From: Nocardia aurantia
GTDB taxonomy: Bacteria; Actinomycetota; Actinomycetes; Mycobacteriales; Mycobacteriaceae
Direction: 5' to 3'
DNA length: 64,000 nt
Assembly: GCF_009604425.1 (NCBI RefSeq)
Contig: NZ_WEGI01000004.1
Span: forward strand, 248,001 to 312,000
A model generated the notes under the pieces. That model saw only the letters and a program-made list of their open reading frames with translations, was not told the origin of the DNA and ran no database searches. Each line of letters opens with the position of its first letter. Position 1 is the first letter of the stretch. The position numbers were made by a program, and so were the translations under genes. This document shows, piece after piece, positions 36,601-44,686 of this stretch.

Positions 36601-37285
36601 AGGGAATCAGCACGATCGCGACGAACGCCCGCCACAACGCGACGGTGGCGTACGCCAGGGTCACATCGCCGTTGCGGATGTGCGCCAATTCGTGCAGGAC
36701 GACCGCGCGGAAGCGGTGCGGCCGGGTGCGCCGGCCGGCCAGCAGGCCACCGTAGAGGCACACCGTGGCCCGGCCGGTGCGGCCGAACACCACGGCCCCG
36801 GCCCGCGCCGCCGCCGGATCGACCACGAAGCGCGGCGCGCGGCGCAGTCCGCTGACCGCGACCAGTTCCGCGAGCAGTCGTTGCGTACCGCCGGTGCGAT
36901 CGATCTCGGCGAGCGGCACCACCCGGCCGCGGCGCGTCTGCCAGGCGTGCAGCGCGGGGAACAACGCCGCCGCGCAGAGCGGCACCAGGACGAGCCACAT
37001 GAGCGGCACCCAGATCGGCAGCCGGCGGTCGCGGCCGCGCTCGCACGCCTCGAACAAGGTTCGCTGCCGGTCGATGACGGCGGTGATCTGTGCCGCGGTC
37101 CCGTCGGGGTCGCCGCCGGCGGCCAGCACACAACCCCAGTCGGGCCGCAGCAGCACCTGGGTGATCAGGTCGGCCATCAGCGACGCGCTCGCGCTGAGCA
37201 ACAGGACGAGCAGCAGGATGAAGCGTGCGGTGGTGCCCGCGCCGATGGCCCGGGTGTCTCGGTGGTCGACCAGTGCCGCGGTCAC
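33692..37285 (-). CDS. large membrane Zn-metalloprotease (M48/M56 type) with two heptad-repeat arrays
   Basis: A 1197-residue polytopic protein. N-terminal helices flank a zinc protease core with VVLHELAHIRNGDV (HExxH, ~199-203) and a later Glu candidate in RHREMYADLAAVDQG. More helices follow, then a cytoplasmic- or exterior-facing His-rich array (~577-640, units like RHQGNPT), further helices, a Pro-rich array (~850-1007, units like PAVQASG), one last helix (~1008-1027, GFLLAAAMAAVVAVAAIG) and a ~170-residue tail. M48/M56 proteases cleave membrane or regulatory proteins; the substrate here is unknown. GTG start, 4 bp after the upstream gene, so an operon of two. Confidence 0.82.
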   Translation of the reverse strand: MTAALVDHRDTRAIGAGTTARFILLLVLLLSASASLMADLITQVLLRPDWGCVLAAGGDPDGTAAQITAVIDRQRTLFEACERGRDRRLPIWVPLMWLVLVPLCAAALFPALHAWQTRRGRVVPLAEIDRTGGTQRLLAELVAVSGLRRAPRFVVDPAAARAGAVVFGRTGRATVCLYGGLLAGRRTRPHRFRAVVLHELAHIRNGDVTLAYATVALWRAFVAIVLIPYTSYYVYALCTHRNWRTDRPFEVRSVLFATGLVLLVYLARAGVLRHREMYADLAAVDQGADPRGWVVPVATEPRNRTRAALIAFAQMWRSHPRWDERRATLVAPAALFGLERLPMFLIGASVDLLGVELHGLLYDIELPTWATEFITLIPAGLVTVTAGYLVWRAVMFAVLTDLRPPSGAGPGFWLGAGMLVADLVSNQVLATDWLPAWPWPLLSLPAAGACYGWWVARCALLAARTRPGRSTRPTMVLILATGGVALARWMLWWQDTGRVFLLFGWPYRGPWLWNEIITVYGEAAPDHHTEQIAATVMIGELPLENIGLGIVAAVALWAVPMLLWTVAGIRWPRRPDSSTRHQGNFTRHQGNSAWHHGNPTRHHGNPAQHRGNPTRHHGNPAQHRGNPTRHQGNPARHQGNPPFRPPRWRLGPGKARSRRNSAGPDRRGSAVPNRRPARDPMAEIGPPLPRTRRLLWSAAAGGGAGLVAIVAAQAYLHAWHVRLSAGYLVVYLMWMLAALLLAMIVAATVAAAPPGPYRPLTAIVAAELGLVTGGAAAYVAMAADGCVRSVSVIGTYCGARPFLTEPLWRCLLPLVMAGVVAGFAVAGCWEVGTHLRTRFRSRPIPLPEAPAARAPSPADQPPVPVVRPPGPAVRSSSPADQPPGSVDQPPGPAVQTSSPADQLPSPAVQASGPVVRPSSPAVQASGPVVQPSSPADQPSDPVDQLSSPADQPSDPVVRPSSPAVQASGPVVRPSSPAVQASGPVVQPSSPADQPSDPADQPPSPADRVIGFLLAAAMAAVVAVAAIGTAPHRSDTAATSVPDGVLASRPAQVSTATRAIQVAAWIELGGNTLILRTADLEDRARAILTELGDGHDVDTGVVVAFCGDLDRFTTELDGYFTVPEPEAQRLWQQFRQHLGITATACLRASRDFQLSDDQDPDAQSRTIEALTDTATTMEFGTEAIQRMEVVLHAVVTAH
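34265..34735 (-). repeat. ~22 tandem 21-bp units encoding a Pro-rich heptad
   Basis: In-frame 21-bp units inside the metalloprotease gene encode P-[AV]-[VD]-[QR]-x-[SPD]-x. Units group into larger 42-bp periods (PAVQASG PVVRPSS and PADQPSD PVDQLSS), showing recent duplication. Edges are approximate. Confidence 0.85.
35363..35553 (-). repeat. nine tandem 21-bp units encoding a His-rich heptad
   Basis: In-frame units of the form [RQW]H[QHR]GN[PFS]x, nine in a row, in the same gene as the Pro-rich array but unrelated in sequence. A 42-bp super-repeat (GTGTCGGATTGCCGCGGTGC and its partner on the + strand) occurs twice nearly unchanged. Each unit brings one or two His. Confidence 0.88.
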
Positions 37286-37289
37286 GACG

Positions 37290-37826
37290 TCACTCCGCCG
37301 GGGCGCCGCCTCCCGGGGCCGGCTCGGGGCTCGGCGGCAGTGGCGCCGCCGGTTCGTCCGGGCCGGTGAGGACCAGCTCGCGCAGGACCGCGTCGGCGAC
37401 GGCCGCGGCCTGACCCGGAGGGAAGCCCTGCTTACCGGTCGATTCCAGGATCAGCCGGTGCACCTCGTCCAGTTGGTCCCGGGTCAGCGGCGGGATCTCC
37501 ACGGGACCGGACTTGCGCCGGAACACCTTGCGCACCAACACCTTCAGGCCGTCGAACGCGCCGTCGGCGGCCTTCTCGCCGATCCGGTGCGCCATCTCGT
37601 CGAGGACGAGCCAGACCACCGGGGTCACCAGACCGGCGATCTCGGCCATGCCGAAGCCCAGCGTCTCCCGCCGGCCCCGCCGCGACAACCGGCGCACCAC
37701 GACCGCGTCGTCGAATCCGGACAGGCCCTCGACCAGCGGCAGTTCGTCCGGGGACACCTCGGTGACCACCGCCCGCACGATATCGCGCACCGGCCGGCGC
37801 GCGGCCTCGCTCCCACCGAAAGTCAT
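37290..37826 (-). CDS. conserved hypothetical protein upstream of the metalloprotease
   Basis: A 178-residue protein of unrecognised family. The N half is charged (RRPVRDIVRAVVTEVSPDELP), the middle has a hydrophobic helix (GMAEIAGLVTPVVWLVLDEMAHRI), and the C half has basic FRRK then helices and a Pro-rich tail. A good Shine-Dalgarno (TAGGAGGGGCA) precedes the ATG at 37826. It ends 4 bp before the metalloprotease start and is probably co-translated, so it may be a partner or regulator of that protease. Confidence 0.75.
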   Translation of the reverse strand: MTFGGSEAARRPVRDIVRAVVTEVSPDELPLVEGLSGFDDAVVVRRLSRRGRRETLGFGMAEIAGLVTPVVWLVLDEMAHRIGEKAADGAFDGLKVLVRKVFRRKSGPVEIPPLTRDQLDEVHRLILESTGKQGFPPGQAAAVADAVLRELVLTGPDEPAAPLPPSPEPAPGGGAPAE

Positions 37827-37884
37827 TGCCCCTCCTACGCTTCGGTGCAAGCGTAACCGGACCGGTCACGCGGCGGCGGTCCGG

Positions 37885-38703
37885 TCAGGGTTTCACGCCG
37901 ACCGCGGCCCAGGTCCCGAAAGCCTTGTCCGCCCAGGCCAGTCGTTCCTCGGGGATGTAGAAGTCGGCGCTGGGCCGCCAGCGGTGCAGCGGGACCAGGC
38001 CGGGCTCGACGAGATCCAGGCCCTCGAAGAAGCGGGCGACACCGGCCTTGTCGCGCAGCGTCACGGTGAGCCCGGACCGGGCGTAGACGTCGACGATCTT
38101 CCGGAAGATCTCCGGATTCAGGTCGCTGGACGCGTGGGTGATCGAGAGGTACGACCCCGGCGCGAACGCGTCCAGGTAGGTCCGGACGATGTCGTGGGCG
38201 CCCTCGGCGTCGGTGACGAAATGCAGGATGGCGCCGAGGTTCAGGGTCACCGGCTGCGACAGGTCCAGCACCTCGCGCAGGGTGTCCGAACCGAGCACCA
38301 CGTCCGGATCCCGTACGTCCGCGGGAATGTAGGCGGTACGGCCCTCCTCGGAGCCGATCATCAGCGCGCGGGCCTGGGCCAGCACCAGCGGGTCGTGGTC
38401 GACGTACACTACCCGGCAACTCGGATCGACCGCCTGCACCGCGTTGTGCAGATTCGGCTCGGTCGGGATGCCGGTGCCGATGTCGAGGAATTGCCGCACG
38501 CCCGCGCGAGCCGCGAAACGCGTTGCGCGATGGATGAACTCGCGATTGGCCCGCGCCGCCTGGGCGGTGTCGGGGAATGCCTCCATGACCTGCGAGGCGG
38601 CCTCCCGGTCGGCGGGGTAGTTGTCCTTGCCGCCCAGGTAGTAGTCGTACATCCGCGCCGAATGCGCCTTCTTCGTATCGAATTCGACAAGCTCGTGCGG
38701 CAT
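37885..38703 (-). CDS. SAM-dependent methyltransferase, DUF574/PF04672 type (copy 2)
   Basis: A 272-residue paralog of the protein at 28961, with the same signature (ARMYDYYLGGKDNYPADR) and glycine loop FLDIGTGIPTEP, then VDHDPLVLA. LNLGAILHFVTD and GSYLSITH also match copy 1. Substrate unknown. The ATG at 38703 follows GAGGGGAGACTTCG on its own strand; the frame is open a further 48 codons. It is divergent from lepA, with ~300 bp between them that hold no gene but must hold both promoters. Confidence 0.9.
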   Translation of the reverse strand: MPHELVEFDTKKAHSARMYDYYLGGKDNYPADREAASQVMEAFPDTAQAARANREFIHRATRFAARAGVRQFLDIGTGIPTEPNLHNAVQAVDPSCRVVYVDHDPLVLAQARALMIGSEEGRTAYIPADVRDPDVVLGSDTLREVLDLSQPVTLNLGAILHFVTDAEGAHDIVRTYLDAFAPGSYLSITHASSDLNPEIFRKIVDVYARSGLTVTLRDKAGVARFFEGLDLVEPGLVPLHRWRPSADFYIPEERLAWADKAFGTWAAVGVKP

Positions 38704-39003
38704 CGAAGTCTCCCCTCGGATCGCGGTGTCCGGCACGGCGGCCGAACTCGGTTGTGCGGCAGTGGGACCGGCCGGAAGACCGGTCATCTCGCCCCTGCCA
38801 TACTGCCGCAGCGGTGTCCCGCGCACGACCGGTACGTCCGCGGGCACGAGCGGGCCGGGGCGAGGCCGGGCGGCAGGCCCGGAGCCGGGACCGGATGCGC
38901 GGATATCTCCCCGGTGACAGGGGCGGTTGTGACCTGAGGGCGGACCGGGCGCCGGTCCGTGGGATCATGGACTCCGCCGAAACAACCCATGACCAGGAGC
39001 ACC

Positions 39004-40851
39004 GTGCCCAGCTTTGCCGACACGACGTTCACCGATCCCGCGCGGATCCGGAATTTCTGCATCATCGCCCACATCGACCACGGGAAGTCGACCCTGGCCG
39101 ATCGCATGCTGCAGTTGACCGGGGTGGTCGAGGAGCGGCAGATGCGTGCGCAGTACCTGGACCGGATGGACATCGAGCGCGAGCGCGGTATCACCATCAA
39201 GGCGCAGAACGTGCGGCTGCCGTGGTCGCTCGACGGCGAGGACTATGTCCTGCACCTGATCGACACGCCCGGGCACGTGGACTTCACCTACGAGGTGTCG
39301 CGCGCTCTGGAGGCGTGTGAGGGCGCGATCCTGCTGGTCGACGCGGCGCAGGGCATCGAGGCGCAGACGCTGGCGAATCTGTATCTGGCGCTGGACAAGG
39401 ACCTGACCGTCATCCCGGTGCTGAACAAGATCGACCTGCCGGCCGCGGATCCGGATCGGTACGCCGCGGAACTCGCGCACATCGTCGGCTGCGAGCCGGA
39501 GGACGTGCTGCGCGTGTCGGGCAAGACCGGCGTCGGCGTGCCGGAATTGCTGAACAAGGTGATCGGGACGGTGCCGTCGCCGGTCGGCGCGGCCGAGTCG
39601 CCGGCCCGCGCGCTGATCTTCGACTCCGTCTACGACACCTATCGCGGCGTCGTCACCTATGTGCGCGTGGTCGACGGCAAGCTCACCCCGCGGCAGAAGA
39701 TCAAGATGATGTCCACCGGGGCCACCCACGAACTGCTCGAGATCGGCATCGTGTCGCCGGAACCCAAACCCACCGCGGGGCTGGGGGTCGGCGAGGTCGG
39801 CTACCTCATCACCGGTGTGAAGGACGTGCGGCAGTCGAAGGTCGGTGACACCGTCACCACTGCCCGGGAAGGCGCGACCGAGGCGCTCACCGGGTATCGG
39901 GAGCCGCGGCCGATGGTCTATTCGGGCCTCTATCCGGTCGACGGCTCCGACTATCCGAATCTGCGCGACGCGCTGGACAAATTGCAGCTCAACGATGCCG
40001 CGCTGACCTATGTGCCGGAGACCTCGGTGGCGCTGGGCTTCGGATTCCGCTGTGGCTTCCTGGGCCTGCTGCACATGGAGATCACCCGCGAGCGGTTGGA
40101 GCGGGAATTCGGTCTCGACCTCATCTCCACCGCGCCGAACGTCATCTACCGCGTGGTGATGGAGGACGGCGCCGAGCACGTCGTCACCAATCCGTCCTTC
40201 TGGCCGGAGGGCAAGGTGCGGCAGATCTTCGAGCCGATCACCAAGTGCACCGTCATCGCGCCGAGCGAATTCATCGGCACGATCATGGAACTGTGCCAGG
40301 GCCGCCGCGGCGAACTGCTCGGCATGGACTACCTCTCCGAGACCAGGGTCGAGATGCGGTACACGCTGCCGATGGCGGAGATCATCTTCGACTTCTTCGA
40401 CTCGCTGAAGTCCCGCACCCGCGGCTACGCGTCGCTGGATTACGAGGAGGCCGGCGAGCAGCAGGCCGATCTGGTCAAGGTCGACATCCTGTTGCAGGGC
40501 GAGGCGGTCGACGCGTTCTCCGCGATCGTGCACAAGGACGCCGCGCAGGCATATGGCCACAAGATGACCACCAAGCTGCGCGAACTCATTCCGCGGCAGC
40601 AGTTCGAAGTGCCGATCCAGGCGGCCGTCGGGTCGAAGATCATCGCGCGTGAGAACATTCGCGCGATCCGCAAGGACGTACTCGCGAAATGCTATGGCGG
40701 CGATATCTCCCGGAAGCGGAAGCTGCTGGAGAAGCAGAAGGAGGGCAAGAAGCGGATGAAGACCATCGGCCGGGTCGAGGTCCCGCAGGAAGCCTTCGTC
40801 GCGGCGCTGTCCACCGACTCCTCCTCGGATAAGGCGAAGGACAAGAAGTAA
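39004..40851 (+). CDS. lepA: elongation factor 4 (LepA)
   Basis: LepA is a ribosomal GTPase that back-translocates or aids initiation under stress. G1 is [10 protein letters not shown]2 [12 protein letters not shown]3 DTPGHVDF, G4 NKIDLP; the C-terminal LepA-specific domain ends with [25 protein letters not shown]. The GTG at 39004 has AGGAGCACC just upstream and is favoured; an ATG at 38989 is the alternative. Length (615) is normal. It corresponds to Rv2404c and keeps the backbone orientation. Confidence 0.96.
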   Translation: MPSFADTTFTDPARIRNFCIIAHIDHGKSTLADRMLQLTGVVEERQMRAQYLDRMDIERERGITIKAQNVRLPWSLDGEDYVLHLIDTPGHVDFTYEVSRALEACEGAILLVDAAQGIEAQTLANLYLALDKDLTVIPVLNKIDLPAADPDRYAAELAHIVGCEPEDVLRVSGKTGVGVPELLNKVIGTVPSPVGAAESPARALIFDSVYDTYRGVVTYVRVVDGKLTPRQKIKMMSTGATHELLEIGIVSPEPKPTAGLGVGEVGYLITGVKDVRQSKVGDTVTTAREGATEALTGYREPRPMVYSGLYPVDGSDYPNLRDALDKLQLNDAALTYVPETSVALGFGFRCGFLGLLHMEITRERLEREFGLDLISTAPNVIYRVVMEDGAEHVVTNPSFWPEGKVRQIFEPITKCTVIAPSEFIGTIMELCQGRRGELLGMDYLSETRVEMRYTLPMAEIIFDFFDSLKSRTRGYASLDYEEAGEQQADLVKVDILLQGEAVDAFSAIVHKDAAQAYGHKMTTKLRELIPRQQFEVPIQAAVGSKIIARENIRAIRKDVLAKCYGGDISRKRKLLEKQKEGKKRMKTIGRVEVPQEAFVAALSTDSSSDKAKDKK

Positions 40852-40921
40852 CCGATAAGGTCTCAATACCGGTGAGTAGGTAGCTACCGGCGTTCGTCAC
40901 CTCGATAATGTGACAGGTTCG

Positions 40922-40936
40922 TTATGCTGCGCATAA
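40922..40936. promoter_or_regulatory. 15-bp perfect palindrome upstream of the Gly-rich/dynamin operon
   Basis: TTATGC-TGC-GCATAA lies 70 bp before the start of the Gly-rich protein gene; a TTGACG at 40941-40946 follows. A second palindrome, GGTAGCTACC (40879-40888), is 34 bp further upstream. These could be regulator sites for the operon. Confidence 0.5.
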
Positions 40937-41005
40937 GGTGTTGACGATCTAGTAGGTAGGACCCGTTCGGTTCAGTGCCGGGCATTGAGAGCGGAGCTTC
41001 GAGTT

Positions 41006-44000
41006 ATGCGTGACCTGCCCCTCGACGAGGACGATCCGGGCGTGGGTGAGGACACTCCGGATGTTCCGTACCGGATCGCGACCGGCGTGGCCCGGGTCGC
41101 GCGGGCCGGCGCGTACGTCACCGGCGGCGCCCTGGTCGCCTCCAACGGCAGCCCGGCGCCGTCGCCCGAATCGCACGACAGCCGGTTCGCCAACTGGTCC
41201 ACCAACGATCCGCAGCCCGACGCGCCCAGCCCGGTCGTGACCTACCCCGATCCGTCGCCGGATTCGGTGCCGCCGGTCCTGCGCGGGGGCGGTGCGCACG
41301 CGCCGGTGACCGTCGGCGACCATCCGACCACGGTGCTGCCGCGCATCGGCGGCACGCCGCCCGGCGATGGCGCGCCGAGCCCCACGCCCGGCTTCGGCGT
41401 GCCGGGCGGTGCCGAGGATTCGCACCTACCGACCCTCGACGGCGGAATGGGTGGCGGGCAGCATGTGCCCGGCGACGGAAACGGTTTTGGCCTACCGAAT
41501 CTGGACGGCACCATGGGCGGGGGCGACGGCCACTCCGCACCCTCGATGGGGGTTCCGGGCTTCTCCCAGTTCCGGCCGCACACCCACGGCGCCTCGTCGC
41601 ACTGGCTACCGGGAGATCCGGAGCGGGACGAGGACGGCGGCCACGAGGCGGACACCGGTGATGTGTCCCCGGTCGGCTGGTCCACCGCGAGCAGCCCCTT
41701 CGGGCTACCCGGCAGCCACCTACCCGGCGCCGCGGGCTTCGGACTACCCGGATCGAGCTACTGGCCCCAGGAGAATCGCACGCTCACCGCCGACACCGGC
41801 GATGAGCAAGCTTCGGACGAAACAGATTTCGGTCCCACGGACCAGGATGGATACGATTCGCCCGGCGGCACAACGCAATTCGGTGAGCTATCCGAGCACG
41901 GCTTCGGACTACCCGGCAGCTCCGGCTATCTCGCGGACACCGCCGGTGGGGGTTTCGGTTTGCCAGGGGGACCGGCGCATCTCGCCGACATCACGAGTGG
42001 GGGATTCGGTCTACCGGGTGGGGGATTCGGTTTGCCCGGTGGCGCAACGCATCTCGCGGATGCCTCGGGTGGGGGCTTCGGATTGCCGGGCGGCCCGGCG
42101 CATCTCGCGGACACCTCGGGCGGAGCGTTCGGTCTGCCGGGCGGCCCCGCGCATCTCACCGACGCGTCCGGCGGCGGGTTCGGACTCCCGGACACAGGCA
42201 GTGCCTTCGACGGAATCGGCAGCGGCGCGGGCCTGTTCGTGGGCACCGAGATGCAGGTCGACATCCATGTGGGTCTCGACGGCGTGTGGGTGACCACCGA
42301 GACCCAACTGAACGTCTCGCTCGGCAACGTCGGGCAGCAGGTCGACCACTACACCGACTGGCTCGGCAACGGCGTCGGCCGGGTGCCCGAAGGCAACGGC
42401 CAGGACAACGGCGTCGGCCTGATCTCACATCTCAACCACGACAACGCCGCCCGCGTCGCCGACGCCTCCGGCGGAGCACCGGGATCCGGGTTCGGGACCT
42501 CGGACGGCACCGCCCACAGTGAAATACCTGCCGCCGTCGGGGCATCGGCGGCAGGACCTTTCGCTGCGGTAGGTGTGGGCGACGCGGCGGTTGGCGGGCC
42601 CTTCGGCCACGGTTCCGTGGCAGGCGGCCCGCTGGGGACGGATCCCTCCGGGCACGCGTTCGATCTCGGCCGATCCGGTACCGCGCCGGGCACGAGCCCG
42701 GCGGACGGCCACTTCGGCGCCGGTCCCTCGAGCACGGTGGGCGGTCCGTTTGCCGGAAATTCCACCGGAGGTCCGGTGGGAGCGAACCCCGCGGGCGATC
42801 CGCTGGGCGCGGCTGCGGGGGCCGGTCCGCTGAGTGCGGGTCCGGCCGGGGGACCACTGGGTGCGGCTCCCTCGGGCGCGGTAGGCGCAGGCCCGGCGGG
42901 CGGTCTATGGGGCGGAGGCCCGACGGGCGGTTCGCTCGGCTCGGGCTCGGCGGGTGGTCCGCTGGGTGCGGGACCTGCGGGTGGTGCGGTGGGTGCCGGT
43001 CCCGCAGGTGGTCCGGTGGGTGTCGGTCCTGCGGGTGGTCCGGTGGGTGTCGGACCTACGGGTGGTCCGATGGGCGCCGGACCTACGGGTGCGGTGGGTG
43101 CCGGTCCCGCAGGTGGTCCGATGGGAGTGAACCCGGCGGGTGGTCCGATGGGCGCGGGAACGAGTCCCGGCGCGTTCGGCGGTGGGCCTGCGGGATTCGG
43201 CGGGGGTGGTTCGTTCGCACCCGGCCAGAGTTTCGGGTCCGCGGGTGTGGCCTCGAATCCGATTGTGGCGCAGTCGAGCCCGTTCGCGATGTCCGCACCG
43301 GCGGCGCCGCCCGCACCGGTCGTGCCGATGGTCGTGCAGCCGGTCGCGGCGACTCCGTTGCAGACCACGATCCAGCCCGAGGCGGCCAGCCATCCGATCG
43401 CCAACGTGTGGTCCGCGCCGGCCGGGCCTTCGCCGCTCACCGCGGCGTCCGGTGCCGCTCCCGCGTTGTTCAACGCGCCCAAGGCGCCGTCCGACGGCGA
43501 TCGGGGACCGTTCGGCGGCCACTCCGGGTCCCCGGCCACGACGGCGGATCACACCGCCGATCCGGCCGGCCGGACCCCGGTCCCGCACGTCAGCGTCGCA
43601 CCGGGCACGGTGACCGAGAAACCGTCCACTCCGGCGGATCCGACCCGGCCGGGCTCGACACCGTCGACTGCCGGCAAGCCCGCCGACGCGGTGACTCCCA
43701 CGCACACCCCCGGCCGGGACGGCCTGCCGTCCACCGGCCGCGACACCACCACGTCCGGCACACACGACACGTCGCCCACGGCCGGTCGTGACGCCACGGA
43801 CGGCCGGGACGGTTCGCCGTCGACCGGTCGTGACGGCGGCACGGACGGGCGGGACGGCTCGGGGAACAGCGGCCGTGACGCCACCGACAGCCGGGACGGT
43901 TCGCCGTCGACCGGTCGCGACGGCAGCGTGGACGGCCGGGACGGCTCGGCGAACAGCGGCCGCGATACCTCCGACGGCACCGGAACCCACGAGACCGGCC

Positions 44001-44686
44001 CTAGCACGGGCCGCGACGGATCCGCGACCGGCGGCCACGACCGCGGCACGACCGGCGGTCACGACAGTGGCGACGGCGTCACGGTGATCCCGCCGCGCGA
44101 CGGCGGCGATTCGCATTCCGGTACCGGCGAGAACCATTCGCCTGGCGGTTCGGTCCCGTCCGGGGCCGTGCCGACCCGTCAGCCGGGGGACGGCGGCTCA
44201 CTGTCGGGCCACGAGCAGTCCGCGCCGTCGGTGAACGCGCCGCTCCCGTCGAATCCGGGTCCCGGCGACAACGGCGGCGCCGCAGGACATTCGGCGCCTA
44301 CGGCGCCCGTGCAGCCGCCGGTCACCGTCGACCCCGGTCATGTCGCCCCGCCGCTGAAACCGATCGCGTACGCCGCCGATGCGGGCGTCGCTCACTACGC
44401 CGATGCGGGCGTCGCTCACTACGCCGATGCGGGTGCCGCTCACTACGCCGACGCGGGTGTCGTTCATCCTGCCGACCCGAGTCTTGTTCGCTACGCCGGC
44501 ACCGGCGTCGCGCATCCTGCCGACATCGGCCTCGTCCATTCCGCGGACACAGGCGAATTCGGCTGGCATCCGGATCATTCGGGGCTCGTCGCCGGCCTCG
44601 GGTTGTCGTCGGGCCTGTTGCCCGACGCCTTCGACACCGACCTTCATCCGGTGCTGCACCCCGTCGACAACCCACTGCACCTGTGA
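41006..44686 (+). CDS. large Gly/Pro-rich repeat protein, IniB-like in setting
   Basis: A 1226-residue protein with no recognised enzymatic domain. In order: a short conserved-looking N-terminus with a possible amphipathic helix (YRIATGVARVARAGAY); acidic and Pro-rich spacer; FGLPG-based repeats (~230-395, units like GFGLPGGPAHLAD); a short non-repetitive block (MQVDIHVGLDGVWVTTETQ..); GPAGG repeats (~590-735); GRDG repeats (~900-1025); and HYADAGVA octapeptides (~1120-1160). No signal peptide or membrane helix is evident. Its stop overlaps the dynamin gene start (GTGA), so the two are coupled; mycobacterial iniB-iniA-iniC, an envelope-stress operon, has the same logic. ATG follows a GGAGC. 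Confidence 0.8.
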   Translation: MRDLPLDEDDPGVGEDTPDVPYRIATGVARVARAGAYVTGGALVASNGSPAPSPESHDSRFANWSTNDPQPDAPSPVVTYPDPSPDSVPPVLRGGGAHAPVTVGDHPTTVLPRIGGTPPGDGAPSPTPGFGVPGGAEDSHLPTLDGGMGGGQHVPGDGNGFGLPNLDGTMGGGDGHSAPSMGVPGFSQFRPHTHGASSHWLPGDPERDEDGGHEADTGDVSPVGWSTASSPFGLPGSHLPGAAGFGLPGSSYWPQENRTLTADTGDEQASDETDFGPTDQDGYDSPGGTTQFGELSEHGFGLPGSSGYLADTAGGGFGLPGGPAHLADITSGGFGLPGGGFGLPGGATHLADASGGGFGLPGGPAHLADTSGGAFGLPGGPAHLTDASGGGFGLPDTGSAFDGIGSGAGLFVGTEMQVDIHVGLDGVWVTTETQLNVSLGNVGQQVDHYTDWLGNGVGRVPEGNGQDNGVGLISHLNHDNAARVADASGGAPGSGFGTSDGTAHSEIPAAVGASAAGPFAAVGVGDAAVGGPFGHGSVAGGPLGTDPSGHAFDLGRSGTAPGTSPADGHFGAGPSSTVGGPFAGNSTGGPVGANPAGDPLGAAAGAGPLSAGPAGGPLGAAPSGAVGAGPAGGLWGGGPTGGSLGSGSAGGPLGAGPAGGAVGAGPAGGPVGVGPAGGPVGVGPTGGPMGAGPTGAVGAGPAGGPMGVNPAGGPMGAGTSPGAFGGGPAGFGGGGSFAPGQSFGSAGVASNPIVAQSSPFAMSAPAAPPAPVVPMVVQPVAATPLQTTIQPEAASHPIANVWSAPAGPSPLTAASGAAPALFNAPKAPSDGDRGPFGGHSGSPATTADHTADPAGRTPVPHVSVAPGTVTEKPSTPADPTRPGSTPSTAGKPADAVTPTHTPGRDGLPSTGRDTTTSGTHDTSPTAGRDATDGRDGSPSTGRDGGTDGRDGSGNSGRDATDSRDGSPSTGRDGSVDGRDGSANSGRDTSDGTGTHETGPSTGRDGSATGGHDRGTTGGHDSGDGVTVIPPRDGGDSHSGTGENHSPGGSVPSGAVPTRQPGDGGSLSGHEQSAPSVNAPLPSNPGPGDNGGAAGHSAPTAPVQPPVTVDPGHVAPPLKPIAYAADAGVAHYADAGVAHYADAGAAHYADAGVVHPADPSLVRYAGTGVAHPADIGLVHSADTGEFGWHPDHSGLVAGLGLSSGLLPDAFDTDLHPVLHPVDNPLHL
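44370..44555 (+). repeat. 24-bp in-frame repeats (octapeptide HYADAGVA)
   Basis: Near the end of the Gly-rich protein gene, CGCCGATGCGGGCGTCGCTC-type units recur at 24-bp spacing, the first three almost identical, then decaying. They encode (H/Y)-x-AD-x-G-V-A octapeptides. Confidence 0.85.

Noticed and set aside
34467..37133. 888-codon minus-strand frame within the metalloprotease gene
   Set aside because: It is a shadow of the metalloprotease in another frame: Arg/Gly-rich, no motifs, while the chosen frame has HExxH and membrane helices.
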